A stretch of 64,000 nucleotides of DNA. It comes from Rahnella victoriana (GTDB lineage Bacteria > Pseudomonadota > Gammaproteobacteria > Enterobacterales > Enterobacteriaceae). Position numbers and translations under genes: made by a program. The notes under the pieces are model-generated. The model was not told where the DNA came from and made no database searches. It saw only the letters and a program-made list of their open reading frames with translations. The stretch covers positions 1 to 64,000 of the forward strand of contig NZ_SJOJ01000027.1 in assembly GCF_004330295.1 (NCBI RefSeq). The letters run 5' to 3'. Below, one piece after another: positions 1 through 8,919 of the stretch (position 1 is the stretch's first letter; every line of letters starts with the position of its first letter).

Positions 1-1
1 G

Positions 2-127
2 CTCCTCCCCCTGCGAAGGGGGAGGCTGGGAGGGGGTTTTAAGGGCTAACACCCGGTCAAAGCATACTTCAACCTATTGATTTTACTTTAATACCCCACC
101 CCAACCCTCCCCTTCGCAGGGGGAGGG
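2..127. repeat. GC-rich palindromic intergenic repeat, copy A
   Basis: This is an imperfect inverted repeat of about 126 bp. Each end is itself a hairpin: CCTCCCCC-TGCGAA-GGGGGAGG on the left, and CCCTCCCC-TTCGCA-GGGGGAGG on the right. The two ends are also complementary to each other, so the element can fold as two small hairpins or as one long stem. Near-identical copies occur at 33518-33644, 42284-42410, 53866-53992 and 62679-62786, with a half copy at 43816-43868. It carries no ORF. It looks like a non-autonomous MITE/REPIN-type element. It lies just upstream of nasR and may extend beyond the window. Confidence 0.85.
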
Positions 128-239
128 TGCTGAGCGAGTTTCACTCGCCACCGTAAGTGTTTTTTTGCCCGGCGCCGTTACTGCTCCGGCACACTTCTTG
201 CTTTACCCTCTGTACCTCTTCCCTGAACAGAATTCCTCT

Positions 240-1451
240 ATGTCTCATTCGGCTCTCGGTTTTGTGCTGGCATCGAAAAAAAGTGAAATTGCCTGTCTGC
301 AGCAGTTGCTGGAGACGGGCAGGCTGGTCGGCACGATCAGTCAGCTGATCCATGTGCTGCAACGTGAGCGGGGCACGGTGAACATCTTTTTGTGTTCGCA
401 CGGCAAACTCTGGGCTGACCAGTTGAATGAGCGGGCGTTGCAGGTGGAGAACGCGGAGCAAGCCGTGGGGCAGCAGCTGGCGGCACTGGATCTGAGCGGG
501 CAGGGTGTGGCAAACGCGCCGCGCCTGTTCAGCCGCATCGCCGCTGTTCTGCACAGTCTCAGCACCCTGCCGTCACTGCGCGGTCAGGTTCAGGCACAGG
601 CCATCAGCCAGCCGGACGCCATGCGGCAGTACAGCGAGGTGATCCGCAGCCATCTGGCGCTGGTGTTTGAAGCCGCGGATATCTCCGGTGATCCGTCCAT
701 TTCGCGGGCATTACTGGCGATGTTCAGCTTTATGCAGGGCAAGGAACTGGCCGGACAGGAACGGGCGCTGGGTGCCGCAGGTTTTGCGGCCCGTCATTTC
801 GACGAGGCCGCGCATCAGCAATTGCAGGATCTGATCGACAGTCAGGAGCGTTGTTTCCAGACGTTCAGCGGGTTCGCCGATCCCCGTTGTCTGGCGCAGT
901 GGCAACAGCAGGTGAACACGGACAGCAGTGAATTCGAACGTCTGCGGCGCATTGCCTGCACCCGCATGACACCGGCAGAGGACGCGCTGCGCTGGTTTGA
1001 GGTGACGACGGCGCGCATTGACGGCATGAAAACGGTGGAAGACAGTCTGGAAGAAAGCCTGATGGAATGCTGCCGTCAGCGGATCCGCGATGCGCAGAAT
1101 GCCCTTGCGCGCCAGCAGCAGGATATCGGTGACATCCCGCCGCAGGAGTCGCACTACTCCGCGCTGATCCCCCCGCAGCTTAGCCGGTCGGTGCTGGAAC
1201 TGGTCGAACAGCAGTCGCGCCAGTTACAGACGCTGGATGCCGAACTGACCGGACTGCGCGCCACGCTGGCCGCACAAAAACGGGTGGAACGCGCCAAAGG
1301 CCTGCTGATGCAGCATCACGGTCTGACCGAGCCGCAGGCGCACAAAACCCTGCGCGATATGGCAATGAAGCAGAATAAAAAGCTCTCCGAGATTGCAGAA
1401 GCGATGCTCGCGGTGGCGGAAGTATTGGGGAAAAAAATCCCTAATCCCTAA
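240..1451 (+). CDS. nasR: NasR, nitrate/nitrite-responsive transcription antiterminator
   Basis: This is a cytoplasmic regulator of about 403 residues. The N-terminal two thirds match the nitrate/nitrite-sensing NIT domain, beginning with the LIHVLQRERG segment near residue 35. The last ~55 residues are an ANTAR RNA-binding domain (VERAKGLLM, then LRDMAMKQNKKLSEIAEAML). NasR of Klebsiella binds a leader RNA when nitrate or nitrite is present and stops transcription terminating ahead of nasF; the same leader lies directly downstream here. The frame is open from a TTG at 165, but the ATG at 240 gives the family's usual N-terminus and length. It lacks a strong Shine-Dalgarno sequence. It is transcribed in the same direction as the nas operon, 274 bp ahead of nasF. 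Confidence 0.93.
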   Translation: MSHSALGFVLASKKSEIACLQQLLETGRLVGTISQLIHVLQRERGTVNIFLCSHGKLWADQLNERALQVENAEQAVGQQLAALDLSGQGVANAPRLFSRIAAVLHSLSTLPSLRGQVQAQAISQPDAMRQYSEVIRSHLALVFEAADISGDPSISRALLAMFSFMQGKELAGQERALGAAGFAARHFDEAAHQQLQDLIDSQERCFQTFSGFADPRCLAQWQQQVNTDSSEFERLRRIACTRMTPAEDALRWFEVTTARIDGMKTVEDSLEESLMECCRQRIRDAQNALARQQQDIGDIPPQESHYSALIPPQLSRSVLELVEQQSRQLQTLDAELTGLRATLAAQKRVERAKGLLMQHHGLTEPQAHKTLRDMAMKQNKKLSEIAEAMLAVAEVLGKKIPNP

Positions 1452-1459
1452 GGAGTAGC

Positions 1460-1476
1460 TGCACTGACGATGTGCC
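1460..1476 (+). promoter_or_regulatory. Probable NtrC binding site upstream of nasF
   Basis: TGCAC-TGACGAT-GTGCC contains the GCAC-N7-GTGC dyad of NtrC enhancer sites. A second, weaker half-matched site ending in GGTGCA lies at 1493-1509. Both are 90-140 bp upstream of the sigma-54 element, a normal distance for an enhancer. This would put the nas operon under general nitrogen control, as in Klebsiella. Confidence 0.6.
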
Positions 1477-1571
1477 ATCACGATGTGCAGGACGTGCTGT
1501 TGCGGTGCAGAAAAGCAGCAATGCCGTGACAGCGTGCCGCTAACCGGCTGATTTAATTGTGCGGCAACAAG

Positions 1572-1590
1572 TTGGCATACAAGCTGCATT
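1572..1590 (+). promoter_or_regulatory. Sigma-54 promoter of the nas operon
   Basis: TTGGCATACAAGCTGCATT has GG (1574-1575) and GC (1586-1587) separated by exactly 10 bp, the defining -24/-12 spacing of RpoN promoters. The expected start is near 1599, giving a leader of about 127 nt before nasF, close to the length known for the Klebsiella nasF leader. No competing sigma-70 promoter is evident in this stretch. Confidence 0.75.
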
Positions 1591-1606
1591 GTTATACGAC
1601 ATAAGC

Positions 1607-1653
1607 ACTAAACCAATGGCGGTTTAGTCAGGATTACGGATAAAGGCGTCCGT
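1607..1653 (+). promoter_or_regulatory. ANTAR-target tandem hairpins (NasR binding RNA)
   Basis: There are two consecutive stem-loops with six-base loops. P1 pairs ACTAAACC (1607-1614) with GGTTTAGT (1621-1628) around the loop AATGGC. P2 pairs ACGGAT (1636-1641) with GTCCGT (1648-1653) around AAAGGC. Both loops have A at position 1 and G at position 4, the signature of RNAs bound by ANTAR proteins. The 3' strand of P2 overlaps the 5' arm of the following terminator, so P2 and the terminator cannot form together. This fits NasR acting as an antiterminator by stabilising P2. Confidence 0.85.
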
Positions 1654-1695
1654 TAGCGTTCAGGAAACTGAGCGCTAACTGGACGCTTTTTTTTT
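1646..1695 (+). terminator. Regulated intrinsic terminator in the nasF leader
   Basis: The arm starting GCGTCCGTTAGCGTTCAG (1646-1663) pairs with 1668-1686 through one G-U pair and one bulged T, closing a GAAA loop. Nine T residues follow (1687-1695). It sits 30 bp before nasF and would stop transcription unless the overlapping P2 hairpin forms. It is the default OFF state of the nas operon. Confidence 0.9.
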
Positions 1696-1725
1696 GCTCA
1701 TTTTTCAACTTTACAGGAAGCCGCA

Positions 1726-2985
1726 ATGACGCAAGACAACACTACGCCGGGGCGATTCTCCCGCCGCCGTTTTATCGCGGCCAGCGCGGCGCTGGGCGGC
1801 AGCATGATGATGCCCGGTTTTATGAACAGCGTATGGGCGGCCGGCTCCGATGCACCGGAGAAAAAAGAGATCCGCGTCGGCTTTATTCCGCTGACCGACT
1901 GCGCCTCCGTGGTGATGGCGGCGGTGAAAAAGTTTGATGAGAAATACGGCATCAAAATCATCCCGAGCAAGGAATCAAGCTGGGCGTCAGTGCGCGACAA
2001 ACTGGTGTCCGGCGAGCTTGATGCCGCGCATGTCCTTTACGGCCTGGTCTACGGCTTACAGCTTGGCGTTTCCGGCCCGCAGCATGACATGGCGATGCTG
2101 ATGGCGCTCAACAATAACGGGCAGGCGATCACCCTTTCAAATCAGCTGAAACAGGCCGGTGTCACCGGCGCGGCCTCGCTGAAAAAAGCGGTCGATGCCA
2201 GTGCGAAAGGCACGTACACCTTTGCCCAGACTTTCCCCACCGGCACCCACGCCATGTGGCTCTATTACTGGCTGGCGAACGCCGGGATCCATCCGTTTAA
2301 CGATGTCCGCAATGTGGTCGTGCCGCCGCCGCAAATGGTGGTGAACATGAAAATCGGCAACATGAGCGGCTATTGCGTCGGCGAACCGTGGAACCAGCGC
2401 GCCATTCAGGATGATATCGGTTTCACCGCCGTGACCTCGCAGGAAATCTGGCCGGATCATCCGGAAAAAATTCTCGGCACCACTCAGGCCTGGGTGACGG
2501 CGAATCCCAACGCCGCCCGCGCCCTGACGGCGGCGGTGCTGGACGCTTCGCGCTGGATCGACACCTCAGACGCCAACCGTATCGAGACCGCGCAGGTGAT
2601 ATCGGCACGCGCCTACATCAATACGCCGGTGGAAACTCTTCAGGGACGGATGCTCGGCGATTACCAAAACGGGCTGGGGAAAACCTGGAAAGACGCCCAC
2701 AGCATGCGCTTTTTCAACGACGGCGCGGTCAACTACCCCTATCTCTCCGACGGCATGTGGTTCCTGACCCAGCACAAACGCTGGGGACTGCTGGATAAGG
2801 ATCCGGACTATCTGGCCGTCGCCAGAAAAATTAACCGCACTGACGTCTACAAACAGGCCGCCACGGCGGTGGGTGGGATCAGCCTGCCGTCCGGCGAGAT
2901 GCGCAGCAGCACGCTCATCGACGGGAAAGTCTGGGACGGCAGCCAGCCTGCTGAATATGCCAACAGTTTTGCCATGAAACGCTAA
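1726..2985 (+). CDS. nasF: NasF/NrtA, periplasmic nitrate-binding protein of an ABC transporter
   Basis: This 419-residue solute-binding protein belongs to the NrtA/SsuA-like CmpA family and captures nitrate (and probably nitrite) in the periplasm. The N-terminus carries a twin-arginine signal, SRRRFIAASAALGG, followed by a hydrophobic stretch and an A-A cleavage region near residue 38, so export by the Tat pathway is expected. The start has a good Shine-Dalgarno sequence (CAGGAAG). It is the first gene of the nas operon, behind the attenuator leader, with the permease gene 12 bp downstream. The neighbouring NasED and NasBA genes make nitrate rather than taurine or bicarbonate the likely substrate. 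Confidence 0.93.
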   Translation: MTQDNTTPGRFSRRRFIAASAALGGSMMMPGFMNSVWAAGSDAPEKKEIRVGFIPLTDCASVVMAAVKKFDEKYGIKIIPSKESSWASVRDKLVSGELDAAHVLYGLVYGLQLGVSGPQHDMAMLMALNNNGQAITLSNQLKQAGVTGAASLKKAVDASAKGTYTFAQTFPTGTHAMWLYYWLANAGIHPFNDVRNVVVPPPQMVVNMKIGNMSGYCVGEPWNQRAIQDDIGFTAVTSQEIWPDHPEKILGTTQAWVTANPNAARALTAAVLDASRWIDTSDANRIETAQVISARAYINTPVETLQGRMLGDYQNGLGKTWKDAHSMRFFNDGAVNYPYLSDGMWFLTQHKRWGLLDKDPDYLAVARKINRTDVYKQAATAVGGISLPSGEMRSSTLIDGKVWDGSQPAEYANSFAMKR

Positions 2986-2997
2986 GTGAGGTCGCCA

Positions 2998-3909
2998 ATG
3001 TCTGTTCACTCCCCATCCAAAATTGTCGTACTGGCAGAGCCGGTCAGCGCGCAGATCGTGCCGCTGACCCCCGCGCCGCCGGTCGTTAGCGTGAAAGCGC
3101 CTGTCACCGGCCGCGTACATGGCGTGCTGCGCCGGTGGCTGCAACAGGGCATTCCGGCCCTGCTGGGCGTCATTGTGCTGATTGCGCTGTGGCAGGTTGC
3201 CGCGCTCAGCAGCAAAGGTTTTCCGACACCGCTGAAAACCTGGGACGCCGCCAAAGTGATTTTCGCCGATCCGTTTTACATCGCGGGACCAAACGACATG
3301 GGGATCGGCTGGAACGTACTGGCCTCGCTGCAACGTGTGGCGACCGGGTTCGGGCTGGCGGCGCTGGTGGGCATTCCCGCCGGTTTCCTGATCGGACGTT
3401 TCCGCTTTATCGCCCGCATGCTCAACCCGGTGATTTCGCTGCTGCGCCCGGTCAGCCCGCTGGCGTGGCTGCCGATTGGTCTGCTGCTGTTTCAGCGTGC
3501 TGAACCGGCCTCGGCATGGACCATTTTTATCTGCTCCATCTGGCCGATGATCCTTAACACCGCAGAAGGCGTGATGCGTATTCCGCAGGATTATCTCAAC
3601 GTCGCGCGGGTGCTGAAACTCAGTGAATTCACCGTGATGCGCAAGATCCTGTTTCCTGCCGTGTTGCCTTACATCCTGACCGGTGTGCGCCTGTCGATCG
3701 GCATCGCGTGGCTGGTGATCGTCGCCGCCGAAATGCTCACCGGCGGCGTCGGCATCGGTTTCTGGATCTGGAACGAATGGAACAACCTCAATGTGGAAAA
3801 CATCATTATCGCCATCCTGCTGATTGGCGTGGTGGGCATGGCGCTGGAACAGGGGCTGATGGCCATTGCCCGCCGCTTCAGCTACGACAACGTCAGGAGC
3901 CTGAGATGA
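2998..3909 (+). CDS. nasE: NasE/NrtB, nitrate ABC transporter permease
   Basis: This 303-residue inner-membrane permease has about six hydrophobic segments. It has the EAA-type loop typical of binding-protein-dependent permeases (around LNVARVLKLSEFTVMRKILFPAVLPYI). I chose the ATG at 2998 because GAGGT lies just upstream. The GTG at 2986 would add only four residues and overlap that ribosome site. The stop codon overlaps the start of nasD (ATGA), so the two genes are translationally coupled. It forms the membrane channel of the NasFED nitrate importer. Confidence 0.92.
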   Translation: MSVHSPSKIVVLAEPVSAQIVPLTPAPPVVSVKAPVTGRVHGVLRRWLQQGIPALLGVIVLIALWQVAALSSKGFPTPLKTWDAAKVIFADPFYIAGPNDMGIGWNVLASLQRVATGFGLAALVGIPAGFLIGRFRFIARMLNPVISLLRPVSPLAWLPIGLLLFQRAEPASAWTIFICSIWPMILNTAEGVMRIPQDYLNVARVLKLSEFTVMRKILFPAVLPYILTGVRLSIGIAWLVIVAAEMLTGGVGIGFWIWNEWNNLNVENIIIAILLIGVVGMALEQGLMAIARRFSYDNVRSLR

Positions 3910-4703
3910 AAAATGACAAAGCCATTATCCGCGTGCAAAACGTCAGCCAGCAATTTCCGACCGCAAAAGGCACGTTTCTGGCGCTCGACAACGTCAGTTT
4001 TGATATTGCGCAGGGCGAAACGGTCAGCCTGATCGGGCATTCCGGCTGCGGGAAATCCACCTTGCTGAACCTGATTGCCGGGCTGAGTCGCCCGACGGCA
4101 GGGGTGTTGCTGTGTGATAACCAGGAGATTACCGGTCCGGGGCCGGAGCGCGGTGTGGTGTTTCAGAACCATTCCCTGCTGCCCTGGCTGACCACGACGG
4201 AGAACGTCGCGCTGGCGGTGAATCAGGTATTCAAAGGAGTGATGAGTAAAAGTGAAATGCGCGAGTGGATCGCGCACAACCTCGAGCTGGTGCATATGGG
4301 GCACGCCGCCGACAAGCGTCCGGGTGAGATTTCCGGCGGCATGAAACAGCGGGTGGGGATTGCCCGCGCACTGGCGATGAAACCCAAAGTGCTGCTGATG
4401 GATGAACCTTTCGGTGCGCTCGACGCCCTGACCCGCGCGCATTTGCAGGATGCGGTGATGGAGATCCAGTCGCGTCTGAACACCACCATTTTGCTGATCA
4501 CCCATGACGTTGATGAAGCGGTGCTGCTGTCGGATCGCGTGATGATGATGACCAACGGCCCGGCGGCGAAAGTCGGCGAGGTATTACAGGTGGAACTGGA
4601 ACGTCCGCGTTCGCGGCTGGCGCTGGCGAACGACCCGATGTTCCACCGTTACCGCCAGCAGGTGTTGCAGTTTCTGTACGAAAAACACCGGTCAGTGGCC
4701 TGA
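3906..4703 (+). CDS. nasD: NasD/NrtC-type ATP-binding subunit of the nitrate importer
   Basis: This 265-residue ABC ATPase energises nitrate uptake through NasE. It shows Walker A GHSGCGKST near residue 43, signature SGGMKQR near residue 142, Walker B VLLMDEPFGALD and the switch histidine in LLITHDVDEA. Unlike cyanobacterial NrtC it has no C-terminal solute-binding domain. It starts inside the nasE stop codon (ATGA overlap). A 22 bp gap follows before the nitrite reductase gene, so transport and reduction are one transcription unit. Confidence 0.93.
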   Translation: MKNDKAIIRVQNVSQQFPTAKGTFLALDNVSFDIAQGETVSLIGHSGCGKSTLLNLIAGLSRPTAGVLLCDNQEITGPGPERGVVFQNHSLLPWLTTTENVALAVNQVFKGVMSKSEMREWIAHNLELVHMGHAADKRPGEISGGMKQRVGIARALAMKPKVLLMDEPFGALDALTRAHLQDAVMEIQSRLNTTILLITHDVDEAVLLSDRVMMMTNGPAAKVGEVLQVELERPRSRLALANDPMFHRYRQQVLQFLYEKHRSVA

Positions 4704-4725
4704 TTCAACCGGCAGGATAAGCGCA

Positions 4726-7700
4726 ATGGAAAAACCCACGTTGATGGTGATCGGCAACGGCATGGCGGGCGCGCGACTGGTGGAACGGTTGTGCGAACAG
4801 GCAGCGGACCGGTTCCGCATCCTGATGATCGGCGATGAAGCACAGCCTGCGTATAACCGCATCCTGCTGACGCCGGTGCTTGCCGGTGAAAAGCACTTTG
4901 ATGACATCGTGACCCATGATGCGTCGTGGTATCAACGTCACAGTGTCACATTTATGGCCGGTGCGGCGGTAACGGAGATTGACCGCAAGGCCCGCAGGGT
5001 GCGGGCGGGCGGGCAGTGGTTGGCGTACGACCATCTGGTGCTCGCCACCGGTTCCCGGCCTTTTATGCCGCCTTTGCCCGGCGCGACACTGCGCGGCATT
5101 TATGGTTTTCGTGCTCAGCAGGATGTGGAAAACATCCTCGACGGGCATTACGCCGGACAACCGGCGGTGGTGATTGGCGGCGGGGTGCTGGGGGTGGAAG
5201 CCGCCGCCGCCCTGGCACAGCGCGGTATGCAGGTCAGCCTGCTGCACCGTGGCGCGTATCTGATGGACAGTCATCTCGATGAACACGCCGCCGGGCTGCT
5301 GCGTGACAGCCTGACGGCGCGGGGTATTACGGTGATTTTGCAGGCACAAACGCGGGCGTATGCCGGGGATGCACAGGGCAATGTGCAGGCGGTCAGGCTC
5401 CGCGACGGGCGGGACATTCCGGCGCAGCGCGTGGTGGTGGCGGCGGGTGTCCGGCCTGATATCGCGCTGGCGCAGGCCGCCGGACTGGCCTGCGATCGCG
5501 GCATTCTGGTCAGCGACACGCTGCACACTTCCGACCCGGCCATTTCCGCGATTGGCGAATGTTGTCAGCAGGGGGAGCTGACGGCCGGGCTGGTGGCACC
5601 GTGCTGGCAACAGGCCGATGCGCTGGCGGCCCGTCTGGCGGGCGGGCAAAAGGTGTCATCAGTGATCCCGCCGCTGCCGCTGCGCCTGAAAGTAACCGGC
5701 CTGGCGTTGTTCTGCGCCGGTGAACTGCATGCCGGTGACGGGGCGCAAATCCACACCGTCTCAGACCCGATCGACGGCCATTACCGCCGCCTGATCCTGC
5801 GCGATAACCGCCTCACCGGCGTGTTGCTGTGGGGCGATATCAGTGACGGACCGCAATACGTTTCACGACTCAGCCATCCCTGCGTGCAGCAGGCAAAACT
5901 CAGTGTTTTCAGTCCCGGTGACGTCCCGGCTACGTCCGGTCTCACGGCCATCACATCAGAACAGTTACCCGTTGAGGTGACGAGGAGCAATGCAATGTCG
6001 AAACCCGTTTTAGTCATGGCCGGACACGGCATGGTCGGTCACCATTTCCTGCAACAGCTGGTGGAGCGGGAACTGCATCTGCAATATCAGGTGATCGTGT
6101 TTGCGGAAGAAACGTCACCGGCTTACGACCGCGTACATTTATCAGAGTTTTTCTCCGGCCGCAGCGCGGAATCGCTGTCGGTGGTGGAGGACGACTTCTT
6201 TGAATCGACCGGTATCGAGCTGCGCCTGGGGCATTGCATCGGCCATATTGATACCCGCCACCGTTTTGTGGTCGATCATCAGGGGCGACAGACCCCTTAC
6301 GATCTGCTGGTGCTGGCGACTGGCTCTTATCCGTTTGTGCCGCCCATTCCGGGCAACGACGCGCCGGGTTGTCTGGTGTACCGCACGCTCGACGACCTTG
6401 CGGCGATCCGCGACTGCGCAGCGGAAGGCAAAACCGGCGTGGTGGTCGGTGGCGGGCTGCTGGGGCTGGAAGCGGCAAACGCGCTGAAACATCTCGGGCT
6501 GCACACGCATGTGGTGGAATTCGCGCCCCGGCTGATGGGGGTTCAGCTCGATGAAGGCGGGGCGGCGATGCTGCGCCGCAAGATTGAAGCGCTGGACGTG
6601 CAGGTTCATACCGGCAAGGAAACCCGCGCCATCGTGGCGGGGGAAGCCAGCCGCTATCGCATGGAGTTTGCCGACGGCGGTCATCTGGAAACCGATCTGG
6701 TGCTGTTCTCCGCCGGGATCCGTCCGCGTGATCAGCTGGCAAAAGCGTGCGGGCTGGACGTCGGGCCGCGCGGCGGCATCGTGATTAACGATCAGTGCCG
6801 AACCTCGGATCCGGCCATTTTTGCCATCGGTGAATGTGCGTTATGGAACGGGCAGATTTTCGGTCTGGTGGCGCCCGGCTATCAGATGGCGCGCACGCTG
6901 GCGGATACGCTTTCCGGCAGCGAGGTGGCGTTTAAAGGGGCGGACATGAGCACCAAACTGAAGCTGCTGGGCGTGGACGTCGCGTCAGTCGGCGACGCGC
7001 ATGGCCGCACGCCGGGCAGTCAGAGTTACAGCTGGGTGGATGGACCGGCGGAAGTGTACAAAAAAATCGTGGTCTCCCAGGACGGTAAACGTCTGCTCGG
7101 TGCGGTGCTGGTCGGCGACAGCAACGAGTACAGCACGCTGTTACAGATGATGCTTAACGACATGCCGCTGCCCGCCAGACCGGAAAGCCTGATCCTGCCT
7201 GCCGGGGCAGGCGCAGCGCCACAAAGTCTCGGCGTGGCGGCACTGCCGGATGGTGCACAAATCTGTTCCTGCCATAACGTCAGCAAATCCGCTATCTGTG
7301 ACGCGGTGAAAGGCGGCTGTGGCGACATGGCGGCAGTCAAAGCCTGCACCAAAGCCGCCACCGGCTGCGGCGGCTGTGCGGCGCTGACCAAACAGGTGAT
7401 GGAATTCGCGCTGAGTGAAATGGGCGTCGAGGTGAAAAAAGACGTCTGCGAGCATTTTGCGTACTCCCGTCAGGAGATGTACCACCTGGTGCGCATGGGC
7501 AAACTCCGCAGTTTTGCCGAACTGATTCAGAAACACGGGCGCGGCAGCGGCTGTGAAATCTGCAAACCGCTGGCCGGATCGATTCTGGCGTCCTGCTGGA
7601 ATGACTACCTGCTCACACCGCAGCATTTGCCGTTGCAGGACACCAACGATCGTTACTTTGCCAATATTCAGAAAGACGGCACCTATTCCGTGGTGCCGCG

Positions 7701-8919
7701 TGTCCCGGCCGGTGAAATCACGCCGGACGGCCTGATTGCCATCGGTCAGGTCGCCAAACGCTATAACCTCTACACCAAAATCACCGGCGGTCAGCGGGTG
7801 GATTTGTTCGGCGCGCGCCTCGAACAACTGCCTGAAATCTGGCAGCAACTGGTGGAAGCCGGTTTCGAAACCGGCCATGCCTACGGCAAATCGCTGCGCA
7901 CGGTGAAATCCTGCGTCGGCTCGAACTGGTGCCGCTACGGCGTGCAGGATTCCACCTCGCTGGCGCTGCAACTGGAGCACCGCTACAAGGGACTGCGTTC
8001 ACCGCACAAAATCAAAATGGCGGTGTCCGGTTGCACCCGCGAATGTGCCGAAGCGCAGAGCAAAGACGTTGGCGTGATTGCCACTGAAAAGGGCTGGAAT
8101 TTATATGTCTGCGGCAACGGCGGCATGAAACCGCGTCATGCGGATTTGCTGGCGCAGGACATGAGCACCGGCGATCTGATCCGCACCGTGGACCGCTTCC
8201 TGATGTTTTACATCCGTACCGCCGACCGTCTGCAACGCACCAGCACCTGGATGGATAATCTCGAAGGGGGCATGGAATATCTGCGACAGGTGGTGCTGGA
8301 AGACAGCCTGCATATCGGCGCGGAACTGGAAAGCGAGATGAACGCGGTGGTCGGCACTTATCAGTGCGAATGGCAAACCACGCTGGCCGATCCTGACCGG
8401 CTGGCGCTGTTCCGTCCGTTCGTTAACAGCACCGCGCCGGATGAGGCGGTGGTGATGGTCACCGAGCGTCAGCAGGTGCGTCCGGCGCGTGCGCATGAAC
8501 GGGCGGCACGGGAGGGGATCACGATCAGTGAGCCGGTGATGGCGGTGCAGGGCTGGGTGGCGTTGTGCGATCTGACCGCGATCCCGGCCAATGCCGGTAT
8601 GGCGGCACGGCTGGCGCACCGGCAGATTGCGCTGTTCCATTTACCGGATCATCCGCAGCAGGTCTTTGCCCTGAGCAACCGCGAGCCGGACAGCGATGCC
8701 AACGTGCTGGCACGGGGACTGGTGGGGGATGTGCAGGGCGAACCGGTGGTGATTTCGCCGCTGTATAAACAGCGTTTCCGCCTGCGGGACGGGCGCAACG
8801 TGGATGACGCGCAGTCCGCGCTGCACGTCTGGCCGGTGAAAGTGGAAAATGGCCGCGTCTGGGTGCAGGAACAGCCGGTGCAGACCGCCGCTGAAATCGC
8901 CGCGACGGTCAGCGTATGA
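4726..8919 (+). CDS. nasB: Fused NasC-NasB: electron-transfer flavoprotein joined to siroheme nitrite reductase
   Basis: This is a single open frame of 1397 residues. Residues 1-~420 are an FAD/NAD(P)H oxidoreductase with VIGNGMAG and VVIGGGVLGVEAA, equivalent to NasC, which feeds electrons to nitrate reductase. Residues 424-1397 are a full NasB/NirB. They comprise a second flavoprotein module (VMAGHGMVG, VVGGGLLGLEAA), a BFD-like [2Fe-2S] module starting CSC (847-849), and a ferredoxin-like half domain. Then come the siroheme-[4Fe-4S] ligands C1063-x5-C1069 and C1103-x3-C1107, and a C-terminal NirD/Rieske-like fold without the usual cluster Cys/His ligands. It reduces nitrite to ammonium. 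In Klebsiella nasC and nasB are separate genes. A GAGGAG sequence before the in-frame ATG at 5995 survives at the junction. The stop overlaps nasA. Confidence 0.92.
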   Translation: MEKPTLMVIGNGMAGARLVERLCEQAADRFRILMIGDEAQPAYNRILLTPVLAGEKHFDDIVTHDASWYQRHSVTFMAGAAVTEIDRKARRVRAGGQWLAYDHLVLATGSRPFMPPLPGATLRGIYGFRAQQDVENILDGHYAGQPAVVIGGGVLGVEAAAALAQRGMQVSLLHRGAYLMDSHLDEHAAGLLRDSLTARGITVILQAQTRAYAGDAQGNVQAVRLRDGRDIPAQRVVVAAGVRPDIALAQAAGLACDRGILVSDTLHTSDPAISAIGECCQQGELTAGLVAPCWQQADALAARLAGGQKVSSVIPPLPLRLKVTGLALFCAGELHAGDGAQIHTVSDPIDGHYRRLILRDNRLTGVLLWGDISDGPQYVSRLSHPCVQQAKLSVFSPGDVPATSGLTAITSEQLPVEVTRSNAMSKPVLVMAGHGMVGHHFLQQLVERELHLQYQVIVFAEETSPAYDRVHLSEFFSGRSAESLSVVEDDFFESTGIELRLGHCIGHIDTRHRFVVDHQGRQTPYDLLVLATGSYPFVPPIPGNDAPGCLVYRTLDDLAAIRDCAAEGKTGVVVGGGLLGLEAANALKHLGLHTHVVEFAPRLMGVQLDEGGAAMLRRKIEALDVQVHTGKETRAIVAGEASRYRMEFADGGHLETDLVLFSAGIRPRDQLAKACGLDVGPRGGIVINDQCRTSDPAIFAIGECALWNGQIFGLVAPGYQMARTLADTLSGSEVAFKGADMSTKLKLLGVDVASVGDAHGRTPGSQSYSWVDGPAEVYKKIVVSQDGKRLLGAVLVGDSNEYSTLLQMMLNDMPLPARPESLILPAGAGAAPQSLGVAALPDGAQICSCHNVSKSAICDAVKGGCGDMAAVKACTKAATGCGGCAALTKQVMEFALSEMGVEVKKDVCEHFAYSRQEMYHLVRMGKLRSFAELIQKHGRGSGCEICKPLAGSILASCWNDYLLTPQHLPLQDTNDRYFANIQKDGTYSVVPRVPAGEITPDGLIAIGQVAKRYNLYTKITGGQRVDLFGARLEQLPEIWQQLVEAGFETGHAYGKSLRTVKSCVGSNWCRYGVQDSTSLALQLEHRYKGLRSPHKIKMAVSGCTRECAEAQSKDVGVIATEKGWNLYVCGNGGMKPRHADLLAQDMSTGDLIRTVDRFLMFYIRTADRLQRTSTWMDNLEGGMEYLRQVVLEDSLHIGAELESEMNAVVGTYQCEWQTTLADPDRLALFRPFVNSTAPDEAVVMVTERQQVRPARAHERAAREGITISEPVMAVQGWVALCDLTAIPANAGMAARLAHRQIALFHLPDHPQQVFALSNREPDSDANVLARGLVGDVQGEPVVISPLYKQRFRLRDGRNVDDAQSALHVWPVKVENGRVWVQEQPVQTAAEIAATVSV

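Noticed and set aside
165-239. TTG start of nasR at 165
   Set aside because: It gives 25 extra residues unlike other NasR starts; the ATG at 240 matches family length.
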